A DNA stretch of 64,000 nt from Massilia sp. PDC64 (GCF_900101265.1 NZ_FMZS01000001.1:806001-870000), one strand, 5' to 3'. Shown: positions 32,986-42,752, numbered from the stretch's first letter. Translations and numbers: made by a program. Notes: generated by a model from the sequence alone, not told the origin.

Positions 32986-33939
32986 TCAAATTTCCCCCGC
33001 CAGCGCATCCGGCGGCATTTCCATCCCCTGCGCAAAATCGGCTTCCGACTTGCGGAAGTGCTCGACGAGAAAATCGATGAACGCCCTGGTACGCGCCGCC
33101 TGGTTCTTGCGGTTGAGGTAGTAGACGAACAAATCGGCCGACGGCAGCGCGTACTGCGGCAGCACGACGCGCAACCGGCCGCTCTTGACGTATTTGGCGA
33201 GATCCCATTCGGAGCGGATCAGGATGCCGTGCCCGTCCAGCGCCCAGCCCAGCACGATGTCGCCGTCGTTGCTCGACAACGCGCCATGCACCTTCACCAC
33301 GTCGTTGTCCTCGCCCTCGTTGAAGCGCCAGATGCCGTACGCGTCGTCGTTCTGGCGGTGCAGGATGCAACGGTGGCGCGCCAGGTCGGCCAGCGTCTGC
33401 GGCACGCCGTGCTGCTGCAGGTACCGCGGCGACGCGCACAGGAAGCGCCGGTTCGACAGCACGCGCCGCGCGGCGAGGCGTTTATCGGGCAGCGCGCCGA
33501 AGCGGATGGCGAGGTCGTAGCCGCTCTCCACGAGGTCGACGGGGCGGTCCGTCACGTCCAGCTGCACCTCGACCTGAGGATGGCGCTTGCAGAACGCCGA
33601 GACGATCGGCGCGATGGTCGTGCGGCCGAACCCCAGGCTCGCATTCACGCGCAGCAGGCCGCGCGGCGCGGCGCGGTTGCTCGCGACCGCGTCTTCCATC
33701 TCGCGGATCGCCGCCAGGATGCGCGTCGCGTGTGCGAGGTAGGTCTCGCCCTCGCTCGTCAGCGACAGCCGCCGCGTCGTGCGGTTGACGAGCCGGACAC
33801 CCAGCCTTGCCTCCATCTGCGCCAGGCGCTTCGTTGCGGCCGGAGGCGTGAGGTCGAGCGCGCGGGCGGCCGCGGCCAGCGAGCCGTGGCGTGCCACCAG
33901 CACGAAAAATTCGAGTTCGGATGCGCTGTCAGTATTCAC
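32986..33939 (-). CDS. LysR-family regulator of the tartrate dehydratase gene
   Basis: Regulator of 317 residues. The N-terminal winged helix-turn-helix is clear (HGSLAAAARALDLTPPAATKRLAQMEARLGVRL). The substrate-binding domain starts near residue 92 (RGLLRVNASLGFGR) and is of the CrgA/DsdC-like type. It is divergent from the tartrate dehydratase gene with 93 bases between starts and a T-N11-A palindrome in the gap, so it very likely controls that gene with a tartrate-like inducer. The inducer is inferred from the neighbour. Confidence 0.9.
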   Translation of the reverse strand: MNTDSASELEFFVLVARHGSLAAAARALDLTPPAATKRLAQMEARLGVRLVNRTTRRLSLTSEGETYLAHATRILAAIREMEDAVASNRAAPRGLLRVNASLGFGRTTIAPIVSAFCKRHPQVEVQLDVTDRPVDLVESGYDLAIRFGALPDKRLAARRVLSNRRFLCASPRYLQQHGVPQTLADLARHRCILHRQNDDAYGIWRFNEGEDNDVVKVHGALSSNDGDIVLGWALDGHGILIRSEWDLAKYVKSGRLRVVLPQYALPSADLFVYYLNRKNQAARTRAFIDFLVEHFRKSEADFAQGMEMPPDALAGEI

Positions 33940-33954
33940 CGGGATTCAATAATT

Positions 33955-33973
33955 AATTCACATGAGGCGAATT
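33955..33973. promoter_or_regulatory. LysR-type operator (T-N11-A dyad)
   Basis: AATTC and GAATT are separated by nine bases, giving the T-N11-A signature. The site lies 15 bases upstream of the LysR start and 60 bases before tarD, in the shared promoter region. Confidence 0.6.
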
Positions 33974-34032
33974 ATAGGGACGCCCCGCGGACTTACCCTG
34001 CACGCTTGAACAACACCACCAGCGAGGCCGCC

Positions 34033-35199
34033 ATGAGAATCGTCGAGATCCGCGAACAGACACTCCCCATCAGCTCCCCCATCCGCAACGCCTACATCGA
34101 CTTCAGCAAGATGACCCTGAGCCTCGTGGCCGTCATCACGGACGTCGTCCGCGACGGCAAGCCCGTCGTCGGCTACGGCTTCAATTCGAACGGCCGCTAC
34201 GGCCAGGGCAAGTTGATGTGCGAGCGCTTCATTCCGCGCATCCTCGAGGCCGATCCCGCGTCCCTGCTGAACGACGCGGGCGACAACCTCGATCCGCACC
34301 GGGTCTGGGATGCGATGTTCACCAACGAAAAGCCGGGCGGCCACGGCGAGCGCTCCGTCGCCATCGGCACCATCGACATGGCCGTGTGGGATGCCGTCGC
34401 GAAGATCGACGGCAAACCGCTGTTCCAGCTGCTCGCCGACCGCTACGGCGACGGCCGGCCAAACCGCAACGTGTTCGTGTACGCGGCCGGCGGCTACTAC
34501 TACCCCGGCAAGGACCTCGAGAAGCTGAAGGACGAGATGCGCAGCTACATCGAGCGCGGCTACAACGTCGTCAAGATGAAGATCGGCGGCGCGCCGCTCG
34601 ACGAGGACCTGCGCCGCATCGACGCCGTGCTGTCCGTGCTGAAGGATGGGCAGAAGCTGGCGGTGGACGCCAACGGCCGCTTCGACCTCGACACCGCGAT
34701 CGCCTACGCCAAGGCGTTGTCGCGCTACGACCTGTTCTGGTACGAAGAAGCGGGCGACCCGCTCGACTTCGAACTGCAGGCCACCTTGCGCAACTATTAC
34801 GACAAGCCGATGGCGACGGGCGAGAACCTGTTCTCGATGCAGGATGCACGCAACCTGATCCGCTATGGCGGCCTGCGGCCGGACCGCGACTGGCTGCAGT
34901 TCGACTGCGCCCTCTCCTACGGCCTCGTGGAATACCTGCGCACGCTCGACATGCTGCGCCAGCACGGCTGGTCGCGCACCCGCTGCATCCCGCACGGCGG
35001 CCACCAGATGTCGCTGAACATCGCGGCCGGCCTGGGCCTGGGCGGTAACGAATCGTATCCCGACCTGTTCCAGCCGTTCGGCGGCTTCCCCGACGGCGTG
35101 CGCGTGCAAGACGGTTTCATCACGATGCCGGACCTGCCGGGTATCGGCTTCGAGGGCAAGGCGGAGCTGATCAGGGTGATGCGCCACCTATCCGAATAA
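34033..35199 (+). CDS. tarD: D(-)-tartrate dehydratase, enolase superfamily
   Basis: Cytoplasmic enzyme of 388 residues that dehydrates D-tartrate to oxaloacetate. I recognise long stretches shared with the Bradyrhizobium japonicum enzyme, such as FNSNGRYGQG, NEKPGGHGERSVA and PHGGHQMSLNIAAGLGLGG. Active-site residues align: Lys181/183 in KMKIGG (base), metal ligands Asp212 (VDANGR), Glu239 (EEAGDP) and Glu264 (TGENLF), and His321/324 in PHGGH. No tartrate transporter gene is adjacent. The LysR regulator is divergent. Another acid-sugar dehydratase specificity is possible but less likely. Confidence 0.88.
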   Translation: MRIVEIREQTLPISSPIRNAYIDFSKMTLSLVAVITDVVRDGKPVVGYGFNSNGRYGQGKLMCERFIPRILEADPASLLNDAGDNLDPHRVWDAMFTNEKPGGHGERSVAIGTIDMAVWDAVAKIDGKPLFQLLADRYGDGRPNRNVFVYAAGGYYYPGKDLEKLKDEMRSYIERGYNVVKMKIGGAPLDEDLRRIDAVLSVLKDGQKLAVDANGRFDLDTAIAYAKALSRYDLFWYEEAGDPLDFELQATLRNYYDKPMATGENLFSMQDARNLIRYGGLRPDRDWLQFDCALSYGLVEYLRTLDMLRQHGWSRTRCIPHGGHQMSLNIAAGLGLGGNESYPDLFQPFGGFPDGVRVQDGFITMPDLPGIGFEGKAELIRVMRHLSE

Positions 35200-35257
35200 G
35201 CAGTACTTACAGGCAATGTTGTTGGGATAGCATGTCGTTTTATTATCCGGAGACGCC

Positions 35258-36886
35258 GTGAAATCCACCCTGTCCGTCCTGCTGCTGGCCTGCGCGCCGG
35301 TCCTCGCCCATGCCGATGCCCCGGTCAAGGCCACCATCACGATGCGCGATCCGGCCGCGGTCGAGGTCAGCTATGCCATTCCGCCGGCGTGCACGGCGCT
35401 CGAATTCAGCAAGGAGGAAAGACCACCCGGTGCGATGGCGCCCCTCCGCGAGGACTGGCGCGCGGCCGACGACTGCACGGCGCTGGAGAACGGGCGCATC
35501 GTCCGCAAGCAGTCCGCATGCACGATCTTGCGCCTGCGCGTGCCCGCCACCACGCGCAGCATGGACCGCATCTATCCGTGGGCGTCTCCCATCGAAAAGG
35601 GCTTGTTCGTCCACACGAGCACCTATGCGGTCAAGGACACCTGCGGCGCCGTCGACTGGACGTTCGAAGCGCCCGACGGCACGGTCGTCGTCGATGGCGT
35701 CATGGCGGCGGAACGCGGAACGCATGCGGCGGGGCCGGTTGCAGATCACATGCCGGTCCTGCTGATCCAGGAGCCGCTCCGCACCATGCAGGGACGGCGC
35801 GTGCACGCCGACGCACGCTTCGCGCCGCAGACGTTGCAACTGCTGGACGCAACCGTCGCCGGTGCCGGACGCCAGCTTGGGCAAAACATGCCAGGCATTC
35901 CGTTCACGGTGCCGTTCACCGTCGCGTCGCCGGCGCAGATTGGTTTTCGCGGCGACGTGCCCAATCGAACCATCATGCGGCTCACGTTCCAGACGGCGCC
36001 CGGACCGGACCAGGAAACCAGCCTGCATCGGCTGGTTTCCCATGAGATGAGCCACCTGCTGCAGCCGAACGACTGGCACGACGCCTGGCAGGAGGACGAA
36101 ACGACGATCCACGAAGGGGGCGCGGAATTCCTGCGCGTGGTGACGAGCGCGCAGCTCGGCTGGCTCGGCCGCACCGGATTGAAGGATGCGCTGGAAGATG
36201 CCGTGAACAGCTGCGTCCTAGCCGCGGACGGCAAGCCGTGGCAGGGCATCAGCAACCGCGGCTGGGGTCCGCATCCCTACAATTGCGGCCTGGCCTTCTA
36301 TGCCATCGGGTTGACCGCCGCGCACACGGACACCCCGTTGCTGCGCCTGCGCGACTACAATCGCAAGGCGAAACAGGGCGAACGCACCGACTTCGCCCGC
36401 GACATCGAATGCGGCGGCACGAAGGATTGCAGCCCGCGCTGGCTGCCGCGCCTGGCCGGCAGCGAACCGCTCGACGCGGTGCTGCTGGACTACACCCGCC
36501 AGCCGGGCGCCCTGCTGCGCGTGACCGACACGTGGAGCCCGGCCCTGGTGAAGGTGCTGGCATTCCGCCATGTCGATCAGTTGATGCGGGCGGACTGCGG
36601 CGGCGCCGTCAGCATGTACCTGGAAGACACGGGGCCGCGCATCGCGGACGGTCCGAAGTGCGGCACGCTGCGCCCCGGCATGGTGGTGGTCAAGGCCGAA
36701 GGCCTGCCGCTGTTCGAGGGCGACGGCGCCGTCAAGGCGTCGGTGGCCGCCTGCCAGGCAAACGGCAGGACGGTGCTCGGCCTGCGCGACGGCACCAGCG
36801 TGACGCTGGCGTGCGGCACCGGGGTCAGCCTGCCCGGGCACTTGTATGCCGTCGACGAAGCGCGCGCGCTGGCGCTGCTGAAATAA
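35258..36886 (+). CDS. Secreted gluzincin-like putative metallopeptidase
   Basis: Exported protein of 542 residues with a Sec signal (MKSTLSVLLLACAPVLAHA). The N-terminal half is beta-rich. At residue 262 the sequence HEMSH matches HExxH, and after 19 residues IHEGGAEFLRV supplies Glu286. This matches the spacing of M1/M61-type gluzincins, where the third zinc ligand lies in an EG-x-x-E motif. The remainder looks helical up to about 450, then a C-terminal beta domain follows with several Cys. The overall layout recalls M61 glycyl aminopeptidases, but similarity is weak and no named family was recognised. Its stop abuts the DUF2007 stop. Confidence 0.65.
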   Translation: MKSTLSVLLLACAPVLAHADAPVKATITMRDPAAVEVSYAIPPACTALEFSKEERPPGAMAPLREDWRAADDCTALENGRIVRKQSACTILRLRVPATTRSMDRIYPWASPIEKGLFVHTSTYAVKDTCGAVDWTFEAPDGTVVVDGVMAAERGTHAAGPVADHMPVLLIQEPLRTMQGRRVHADARFAPQTLQLLDATVAGAGRQLGQNMPGIPFTVPFTVASPAQIGFRGDVPNRTIMRLTFQTAPGPDQETSLHRLVSHEMSHLLQPNDWHDAWQEDETTIHEGGAEFLRVVTSAQLGWLGRTGLKDALEDAVNSCVLAADGKPWQGISNRGWGPHPYNCGLAFYAIGLTAAHTDTPLLRLRDYNRKAKQGERTDFARDIECGGTKDCSPRWLPRLAGSEPLDAVLLDYTRQPGALLRVTDTWSPALVKVLAFRHVDQLMRADCGGAVSMYLEDTGPRIADGPKCGTLRPGMVVVKAEGLPLFEGDGAVKASVAACQANGRTVLGLRDGTSVTLACGTGVSLPGHLYAVDEARALALLK

Positions 36887-37213
36887 TCAGTCGCCGCTGA
36901 CGTCCGCATCCTCGCCCAGCTCGAACTCCCCGCGCGCGAACGCTTCCAGCACGGCCTGGGCCTGCTGCAGGTGGTCTTCCGGGACGAGGATGCGCACGCC
37001 GCCCAGTGCGGGCGCCAGCAGCAGGTCGGTCTGCACGAGGTGCGCGTCGGCCAGCACGGCCGGGATGCCGGAGGCGACGAGGCAGCCCTGCACGAGGTTC
37101 GCTTCCAGCGGGATCAGGTAGCGCGCCACTTCCACCAGGTCGCGTCCCGGCAGGCGTGCCAGCTCGGGGACGCCGGTCAGCAGTGCGTTCAACGTATCGT
37201 TCGATGCTTGCAT
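36887..37213 (-). CDS. DUF2007-domain putative signal-transducing protein
   Basis: Cytoplasmic protein of 108 residues. The central part carries the DUF2007 pattern (LIPLEANLVQGCLVASGIPAVLADAHLV, then GGVRILVPEDHLQQAQAVLE), a small alpha/beta fold related to ACT-like or PII-like modules. The C-terminus is acidic. GGAGCGAG precedes the ATG. It lies 12 bases downstream of the DUF445 gene, so it is probably the last gene of the run that starts with the thiolase. No specific role is known. Confidence 0.72.
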   Translation of the reverse strand: MQASNDTLNALLTGVPELARLPGRDLVEVARYLIPLEANLVQGCLVASGIPAVLADAHLVQTDLLLAPALGGVRILVPEDHLQQAQAVLEAFARGEFELGEDADVSGD

Positions 37214-37225
37214 GACTCGCTCCTT

Positions 37226-38524
37226 TTACGCCAGCGCGGACAACAGGTACAGCACGACGCCGATCAGGCCACCGACGATGGTGCCGTTGATACGGATGTA
37301 TTGCAAGTCCTTGCCGATGTTGATCTCGACCTGGTGCGACATCTCGCCACTGTCCCAGTGTTTCACCGTGTCGGCGATGTGGCGCGTCAAGAAGCCCGCG
37401 AATTCGGGCGCGGCGCCGCGCGCGGCCAGTTCCAAGTTCTCGTTCAGCGCCGTGCGCAGCACGGGATCGTCGGCGAGCGTCCGGCCGATCCACGCGCCCG
37501 TCGCGACGATGCGGCGCCGCAGCACCGAGTCCTCCTTGTGCAGGTCGGCCTTGATCCAGCCTTTCAGGTCGCCCCACAACGAGCCGATGTAGCCGTTCAC
37601 GGCGGCGTCGCCGATCAGGTGGCGCTTGATGTCCTCGCCCTTCTCGATGAACGCCGGGTCGGTCTTCAGCCGCTCGATGAAATCGTGCGTGAACACGTCG
37701 AAGCGACGCCGCAGCGGGTGGTCGGGGTCTTCGCTCACGCGCTTGAGGATGCCGGCCGCGAGGCGCACGGAGATGTCGGCGCCCTTGCGGCCGATGAGTT
37801 CCGACGGCAGCATTTTTTCCATGAACGCGTACTCGTCGCGCAGCCAGTCGACGATGCCCTGCGCGATGAAATCCTGCGTCTCCGGGTTCGCCAGCAGGTT
37901 CGCCAGTTGATCGATGCCCTCGTCGAGGATCTGCTGGTGGCGGCCGTCGCGCGTGAGGCTTTCCAGGATCGTGCCCGCCGTCTGCGACAGGTCGACGCTC
38001 CTGACCACCCCGTGCACCCCGCGCCGGATGAAATCCTGCACGGCCGCGTCCTCGATGACGTCGAGCGCGAAGCCGGCCACGCGCACGAGCGTGTCGCCCA
38101 GGCGTTCCGTGTTCTCCGGCTTCGTCAGCCAGTCCGCGACCTTTTGCGCGGGGTCGTGGCGCTGGATCAGGCGCACGATGGAATCCGTGTCGAGGAATTT
38201 GTCGCGCACGAACGCGGCCAGGTTGTTGGCGATGCGTTCCTTGTTGGCGGGGATGATCTCCGTGTGGCGCGACACGAACGGGATCGGGATGCGCTTGAAC
38301 AGCGCAACGACGGCGAACCAGTCGGCCAGCGCGCCTACCATCGCCGCCTCCGAAAACGCCTTCAGCAAACCGATCCACCAGTTGCCGGGCCAGCGGGCGG
38401 ACAGGATCAGCGCGACGACGAACAATACGGCGGCGCCGATGAAAAAGCCCAGCGCCAGACGCTTGGACTGCCGAAGTTCCAGTTCCTTGTTAGGTTCGAG
38501 TTCTTTTGGGGGCAAAGTGTCCAT
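37226..38524 (-). CDS. DUF445 membrane protein (YjiN-like)
   Basis: Protein of 432 residues anchored by N-terminal helices (LALGFFIGAAVLFVVALIL near residue 25 and an AAMVGALADWFAVVALFKR segment) and one C-terminal helix (VGGLIGVVLYLLSALA). The long middle part is helical and cytoplasmic or periplasmic. The ALADWFAV-x-ALF motif and IPFVSRHTEIIP are hallmarks of DUF445. The family function is unknown. It begins 19 bases after the racemase gene and may be read with it, though a functional link to acyl-CoA metabolism is not evident. Confidence 0.85.
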   Translation of the reverse strand: MDTLPPKELEPNKELELRQSKRLALGFFIGAAVLFVVALILSARWPGNWWIGLLKAFSEAAMVGALADWFAVVALFKRIPIPFVSRHTEIIPANKERIANNLAAFVRDKFLDTDSIVRLIQRHDPAQKVADWLTKPENTERLGDTLVRVAGFALDVIEDAAVQDFIRRGVHGVVRSVDLSQTAGTILESLTRDGRHQQILDEGIDQLANLLANPETQDFIAQGIVDWLRDEYAFMEKMLPSELIGRKGADISVRLAAGILKRVSEDPDHPLRRRFDVFTHDFIERLKTDPAFIEKGEDIKRHLIGDAAVNGYIGSLWGDLKGWIKADLHKEDSVLRRRIVATGAWIGRTLADDPVLRTALNENLELAARGAAPEFAGFLTRHIADTVKHWDSGEMSHQVEINIGKDLQYIRINGTIVGGLIGVVLYLLSALA

Positions 38525-38543
38525 GCCGCCATCGTAGCCCAGC

Positions 38544-39695
38544 CTAGACGATATTGTCGCGCCGCAGCGTGGCGATAACGTCCTCCGTCCAGCCCCAGTC
38601 GGCCAGGATGGCGGCCCCGTCCTGCCCCGGCGCGGCCACGGTCCCGGCCTGGCCCGGCGTGCGGGAAAAACGCGGCGCCGGCGCCGGCTGCGTGACGCCA
38701 TCCAGCTCGACGAAGGCGGCGCGCGCCGCGTTGTGCGGGTGGCGCGGCGCCTCGTCCATGTCGAGCACGGGCGCGAAACACACGTCCGTACCCTCCAGCA
38801 GCGCGCACCAGGCGTCGCGCGGACGCGTGGCGAACAGCGCCGCGAATTTTTCCTTCAGCGCCGGCCAGTCTGCGCGATCCCATTGCCGCGCGAACGCCGG
38901 GTCCGATGCCCCCGTCAATGCCAGCAGCCGCGCATAGAACTGCGGCTCGATGGCGCCCACGGCGATGAACTTCCCGTCCGCGCAGGCATACGTGGCGTAG
39001 AACGGCGCGCCGCCGTCGATGAAATTCGCGCCGCGCGCGGCCGACCACGAGCCGTGCGCACGCAGACCGTACATCATGGCGCCCAGCAGCGCGGCGCCGT
39101 CCGTCATCGCGGCATCGACGACCTGGCCGCGGCCCGACGTCCGCGCTTCCAGCATGGCGCAGACGACGCCGAACGCCAGCATCATGCCGCCGCCGCCGAA
39201 GTCGCCGACGAGGTTCAGCGGCGGCGCCGGCGGCCGGTCGGCGTCGCCCATCGCATGCAGCATGCCGGACAGCGCCACGTAGTTCAGGTCGTGCCCGGCC
39301 GCCTGCGCCAGCGGGCCGTCCTGGCCCCAGCCGGTGACACGGCCATAGACCAGCTTCGGATTGCGCGCCATGCACACGTCCGGCCCGAGCCCCAATCGCT
39401 CCATCACGCCGGGCCGGAAGCCTTCGACGAGCGCGTCGGCCTTCGCCACGAGGTCGAGCAGCAGCCGGCGAGCGCGCGGATCTTTCAGGTCCAGCGCGAG
39501 CGACCGCCGGCCGCGCGCCATCACGTCGTATTGCGTACCGAGCGTCGGGTACGGGTTCGGTGCGGAAGGATCCGGCTTGCGGTCGATGCGAATCACGTCC
39601 GCGCCCATGTCGGCCAGCATCATCGCGGCGAACGGGCACGGGCCGATGCCTACCATCTCGATCACGCGCAGCCCTGTGAGCGGTCCTTTGGCCAT
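38544..39695 (-). CDS. Alpha-methylacyl-CoA racemase-like CoA transferase family III protein
   Basis: Cytoplasmic enzyme of 383 residues. The N-terminus [31 protein letters not shown] is typical of AMACR/Mcr rather than of formyl-CoA transferases. Putative catalytic residues are His135 ([12 protein letters not shown]) and Asp165 (VGDFGGGGM), matching the His/Asp pair of bacterial Mcr. It would epimerise 2-methyl-branched acyl-CoA so that the acyl-CoA dehydrogenase can act. The ATG overlaps the dehydrogenase stop as TGATG. It belongs to a three-gene operon with thiolase and dehydrogenase. Confidence 0.85.
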   Translation of the reverse strand: MAKGPLTGLRVIEMVGIGPCPFAAMMLADMGADVIRIDRKPDPSAPNPYPTLGTQYDVMARGRRSLALDLKDPRARRLLLDLVAKADALVEGFRPGVMERLGLGPDVCMARNPKLVYGRVTGWGQDGPLAQAAGHDLNYVALSGMLHAMGDADRPPAPPLNLVGDFGGGGMMLAFGVVCAMLEARTSGRGQVVDAAMTDGAALLGAMMYGLRAHGSWSAARGANFIDGGAPFYATYACADGKFIAVGAIEPQFYARLLALTGASDPAFARQWDRADWPALKEKFAALFATRPRDAWCALLEGTDVCFAPVLDMDEAPRHPHNAARAAFVELDGVTQPAPAPRFSRTPGQAGTVAAPGQDGAAILADWGWTEDVIATLRRDNIV

Positions 39696-40831
39696 CACAG
39701 CGAGCGGGCGATGATTTCTTTCATGATCTCGTTCGCCCCGCCGTAGATGCGCTGCACGCGCGCGTCCAGGTACATCTGCGTGATGGGGTATTCGAGCATG
39801 TAGCCGTAGCCGCCGAACAGCTGCAGGCAGCGATCGACGATCTTGCATTGCAGGTCCGTGATCCAGTACTTGGCCATCGACGCGCGCACCGTGTCCATGC
39901 GGCCGGCCACGAGGTCTTCGATGCAGCGGTCGATGAATACGCGCGCCACCGTCGCTTCGGTCTTGCACTCGGCCAGCACGAAGCGCGTGTTCTGCATGTC
40001 GATCAGAAGCTGGCCGAACGCCTTGCGCTCGCGTGCATGCGTGATCGTCAGGTCCAGCGCGCGTTCGATGCACGCGACGCCCGCCACGCCGACGATCGTG
40101 CGCTCGTACGGCAGCTCCGTCATCAATTGCGCGAAGCCGCGGCCCTCCTCGCCGCCGAGCACGTTCTGCAGCGGGACGATGGCGTCGTCGAAGAACAGCT
40201 CGCACGTGTCCTGGCCCTTCTGCCCCATCTTCTCGAGGATGCGGCCGACGCGGAAGCCCGGATTGTTTGCCGTCTCCAGCAGCATCAGCGAGATGCCTTT
40301 CGCGCCCGCGGCCGGATCGGTCTTCGCGACGACGAGGACCAGGTCGGCGAGATAGCCGTTCGAGATGAACGTCTTGGAACCGTTCAGGCGGTAGCCCAGG
40401 TCCGTGCGCACGGCCGTCGTGCGGATGCCCTTCAGGTCGGATCCGGCGCCCGGTTCGGACATCGCGATCGCGGCGACGAGGTCCCCGCTCGCGAGGCGCG
40501 GCAGGTATTTGTATTTCTGCTCTTCCGTGCCGTGGTTCAGCAGGTAGTGCGCGACGATCGCGTGCACGTGCAGGCCGAACGCGGTGTCGCCGGCCAGCGC
40601 CAGTTCCTCGAACACGACGGCCTGGTGGGCGAACGTGCCGCCCGAGCCGCCGAAATCGTCGGGGACATCGGCGAGCAGCAGACCGAGTTCGCCGGCTTTT
40701 CGCCACAGTGCGCGGTCGACGTGCTGCTGCTCGCGCCAACGCTGCTGGTGCGGCACGACTTCGGCCGCCACGAAGCGGCGCACGGCGTCGCGGAAGGTTT
40801 CCAGTTCCGGCGTCATCCAGGGAGAGGTCAT
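39695..40831 (-). CDS. Acyl-CoA dehydrogenase
   Basis: FAD enzyme of 378 residues that oxidises acyl-CoA to enoyl-CoA. The usual motifs are present: [14 protein letters not shown] near residue 121 (FAD/substrate contact), [20 protein letters not shown], and catalytic Glu368 in YGGANEI. Its position between thiolase and racemase suggests a branched-chain or methyl-branched substrate. AAGGAGCGACC precedes the ATG, nine bases after the thiolase stop. Confidence 0.92.
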   Translation of the reverse strand: MTSPWMTPELETFRDAVRRFVAAEVVPHQQRWREQQHVDRALWRKAGELGLLLADVPDDFGGSGGTFAHQAVVFEELALAGDTAFGLHVHAIVAHYLLNHGTEEQKYKYLPRLASGDLVAAIAMSEPGAGSDLKGIRTTAVRTDLGYRLNGSKTFISNGYLADLVLVVAKTDPAAGAKGISLMLLETANNPGFRVGRILEKMGQKGQDTCELFFDDAIVPLQNVLGGEEGRGFAQLMTELPYERTIVGVAGVACIERALDLTITHARERKAFGQLLIDMQNTRFVLAECKTEATVARVFIDRCIEDLVAGRMDTVRASMAKYWITDLQCKIVDRCLQLFGGYGYMLEYPITQMYLDARVQRIYGGANEIMKEIIARSL

Positions 40832-40840
40832 GGTCGCTCC

Positions 40841-42022
40841 TTACACTTGATAGAGCGTGACGACGCAGGCGCCGCCCAGCCCCAGGTTGTGCTGCAGCGC
40901 CGTGCGCGCGCCCTCGACCTGGCGCGCGCCCGCCGTGCCGCGCAACTGGTGCGTCAGTTCGAAGCACTGGGCAAGGCCCGTCGCGCCGAGCGGGTGGCCC
41001 TTCGACAGCAGGCCGCCGGACGGGTTCGTGACGACCTTGCCGCCATACGTGTTGTCGCCGTCGCGGATGAATTTGTCGGCGCCGCCTTCCGGGCACAGGC
41101 CCAGCGCCTCGTACGTGATCAACTCGTTGTGGGCGAAGCAGTCGTGCAGCTCGACGACGTCCAGGTCGTCCGGTGCCATGCCCGCCTGCTCGTAGACTTT
41201 ACGCGCGGCCTCCCGGCTCATGTCGTAGCCGACGAGGCGCATCATGTCGTTCGATTCGAACGTGCCGGGACGGTCCGTCGTCATCGCCTGCGCGGCGATG
41301 TGGACGTCGGCGCGCAGGCCCCGCTTCTTCGCGAACTCCTCGGACACCAGCACGGCCGCCGCGGCGCCGCACGTGGGCGGACAGGCCATGAGTCTCGTCA
41401 TCACGCCAGGCCAGATGGCGGGCGCGTCGAGCACGTCCTGCATGCTGACCTCCTTGCGGAACAGCGCCAGCGGATTGTTCGCCGCGTGGCGGCTGGCCTT
41501 GGCGCGGATGCGCGCGAACGCTTCCAGCGGCGTGCCGTATTTTTCCATGTGCGCGAGGCCGGCGCCGCCGAAATAGCGCAGCGCCAGCGGGATCTCGGGC
41601 TTGCCGACGAGACGGTCGGTGACGGCGTCGAAGTCGTCGAACGGCGCGGGCCGGTCCGTGAACACGGACGCCAGCGCACCGGGACTCATCTGCTCGAAGC
41701 CCAGCACGAGCACGCAGTCGGCCGCCCCGCCCTGCACGGCCTGGCGCGCGAGGTACAGCGCCGTCGACCCGGTCGAGCAGTTGTTGTTGACGTTGACGAT
41801 CGGGATGCCCGTCATGCCCACGCCGTACAACGCCTTCTGGCCGCAGGTGGAGTCGCCGTAGACGTAGCCGGCATAGGCCTGCTCGACGTCTTCCCAGGCG
41901 ATGCCCGCATCCTCCAGCGCGGCGCGTGCGGCCTGGGCCCCCATCTCGTGGTACGGGGCGCTCGCCCCAGGTTTGGCGAACGGGATCATCCCGACACCGG
42001 TCACATGGACTTTGCGGCTCAT
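40841..42022 (-). CDS. Lipid-transfer-type thiolase (SCP-x/SCP2 thiolase family)
   Basis: Enzyme of 393 residues of the non-specific thiolase group that cleaves branched or sterol side-chain 3-ketoacyl-CoA. The nucleophile is Cys82 in [12 protein letters not shown]. The second His lies in [12 protein letters not shown] and the third in [10 protein letters not shown], the SCP-x-type pattern instead of the usual GHP plus CxG. It is the first gene of the operon, behind AAGGAGACGAC, and its promoter region carries two identical operators shared with the divergent TetR gene. Acetyl-CoA acetyltransferase is a common but less precise label. Confidence 0.88.
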   Translation of the reverse strand: MSRKVHVTGVGMIPFAKPGASAPYHEMGAQAARAALEDAGIAWEDVEQAYAGYVYGDSTCGQKALYGVGMTGIPIVNVNNNCSTGSTALYLARQAVQGGAADCVLVLGFEQMSPGALASVFTDRPAPFDDFDAVTDRLVGKPEIPLALRYFGGAGLAHMEKYGTPLEAFARIRAKASRHAANNPLALFRKEVSMQDVLDAPAIWPGVMTRLMACPPTCGAAAAVLVSEEFAKKRGLRADVHIAAQAMTTDRPGTFESNDMMRLVGYDMSREAARKVYEQAGMAPDDLDVVELHDCFAHNELITYEALGLCPEGGADKFIRDGDNTYGGKVVTNPSGGLLSKGHPLGATGLAQCFELTHQLRGTAGARQVEGARTALQHNLGLGGACVVTLYQV

Positions 42023-42040
42023 CGTCGTCTCCTTGTTATT

Positions 42041-42082
42041 AGGTCAGCCGACCTATCCGACGAATTATAGGTCAGCCGACCT
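42041..42082. promoter_or_regulatory. Tandem palindromic operators between the thiolase and TetR genes
   Basis: Two exact copies of AGGTCAGCCGACCT lie at 42041-42054 and 42069-42082, 28 bases apart start to start. Each is a dyad with AGGTC/GACCT arms. The spacing is close to three helical turns, so two dimers would bind the same face. One copy is next to the thiolase leader and the other overlaps the -35 region of tetR. Confidence 0.78.
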
Positions 42083-42116
42083 GCTTTTCAAAGCATGCCG
42101 TGCGATAATGCCGGGC

Positions 42117-42752
42117 ATGAAAGCAACGATCGACCAGACCCTGCGCAACAAGCCCTCCCTCACGACGGAAAAAGGCTGGGAACGCGTGCACGCCATCCTG
42201 CAGGCCGCGCGCCGGCTGCTCGCGGAAGACGGCTATGCCGGGCTGTCGATGCGCAAGGTGGCGGCAGAGGCGGGCATGACCCTGTCGAACGTCCAGCACT
42301 ACTACAACAGCAAGGACGTGCTGCTGGAGGCGGCGCTGCTGTCCACGATGGACGAGTTCCAGGCCAAGATGGACCGCATCTCGGCCGAGATGCGCGATCG
42401 CCCGCGCCTGGACCAGTTCCTGTCGACGACGGACATGTTCCTGGAAGAGATCACGGACCCGGTCACGCACGCACTGTTCTTCGAGATCTGGGCGCTGGCG
42501 TCGCGCAACGCGTTCGCGTCCAGCCTGATGGACCGCATGCTGGCACGCGAGCGCAAGACTGTCTACAACCTGATCCGCGGACTGAATCCGGCCATCCCGG
42601 ACGAGGAATACATGCAGCGCGCGATCCTGATGGTGGCGCAGATCGAGGGGTTGATGCTGTTCCGGCTGGACCGCGAGTCGCGCCGCGAGCAGTTCCTGGC
42701 GGTCAGGGCGGCCGTGCGCAAGGCGTTGCTGAATCTGGCGACGGTGCCGTAA
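42117..42752 (+). CDS. TetR-family repressor of the acyl-CoA operon
   Basis: Regulator of 211 residues. The N-terminal helix-turn-helix reads AEDGYAGLSMRKVAAEAGMTLSN and YYNSKDVLLE follows. The C-terminal ligand domain is helical. The divergent thiolase operon and the two identical dyads indicate autoregulation plus repression of the operon, probably relieved by an acyl-CoA. The start is the ATG at 42117 or 42108. A GATAAT box at 42104-42109 ends seven bases before 42117 and no ribosome binding site is visible, so the message may be leaderless. Confidence 0.88.
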   Translation: MKATIDQTLRNKPSLTTEKGWERVHAILQAARRLLAEDGYAGLSMRKVAAEAGMTLSNVQHYYNSKDVLLEAALLSTMDEFQAKMDRISAEMRDRPRLDQFLSTTDMFLEEITDPVTHALFFEIWALASRNAFASSLMDRMLARERKTVYNLIRGLNPAIPDEEYMQRAILMVAQIEGLMLFRLDRESRREQFLAVRAAVRKALLNLATVP

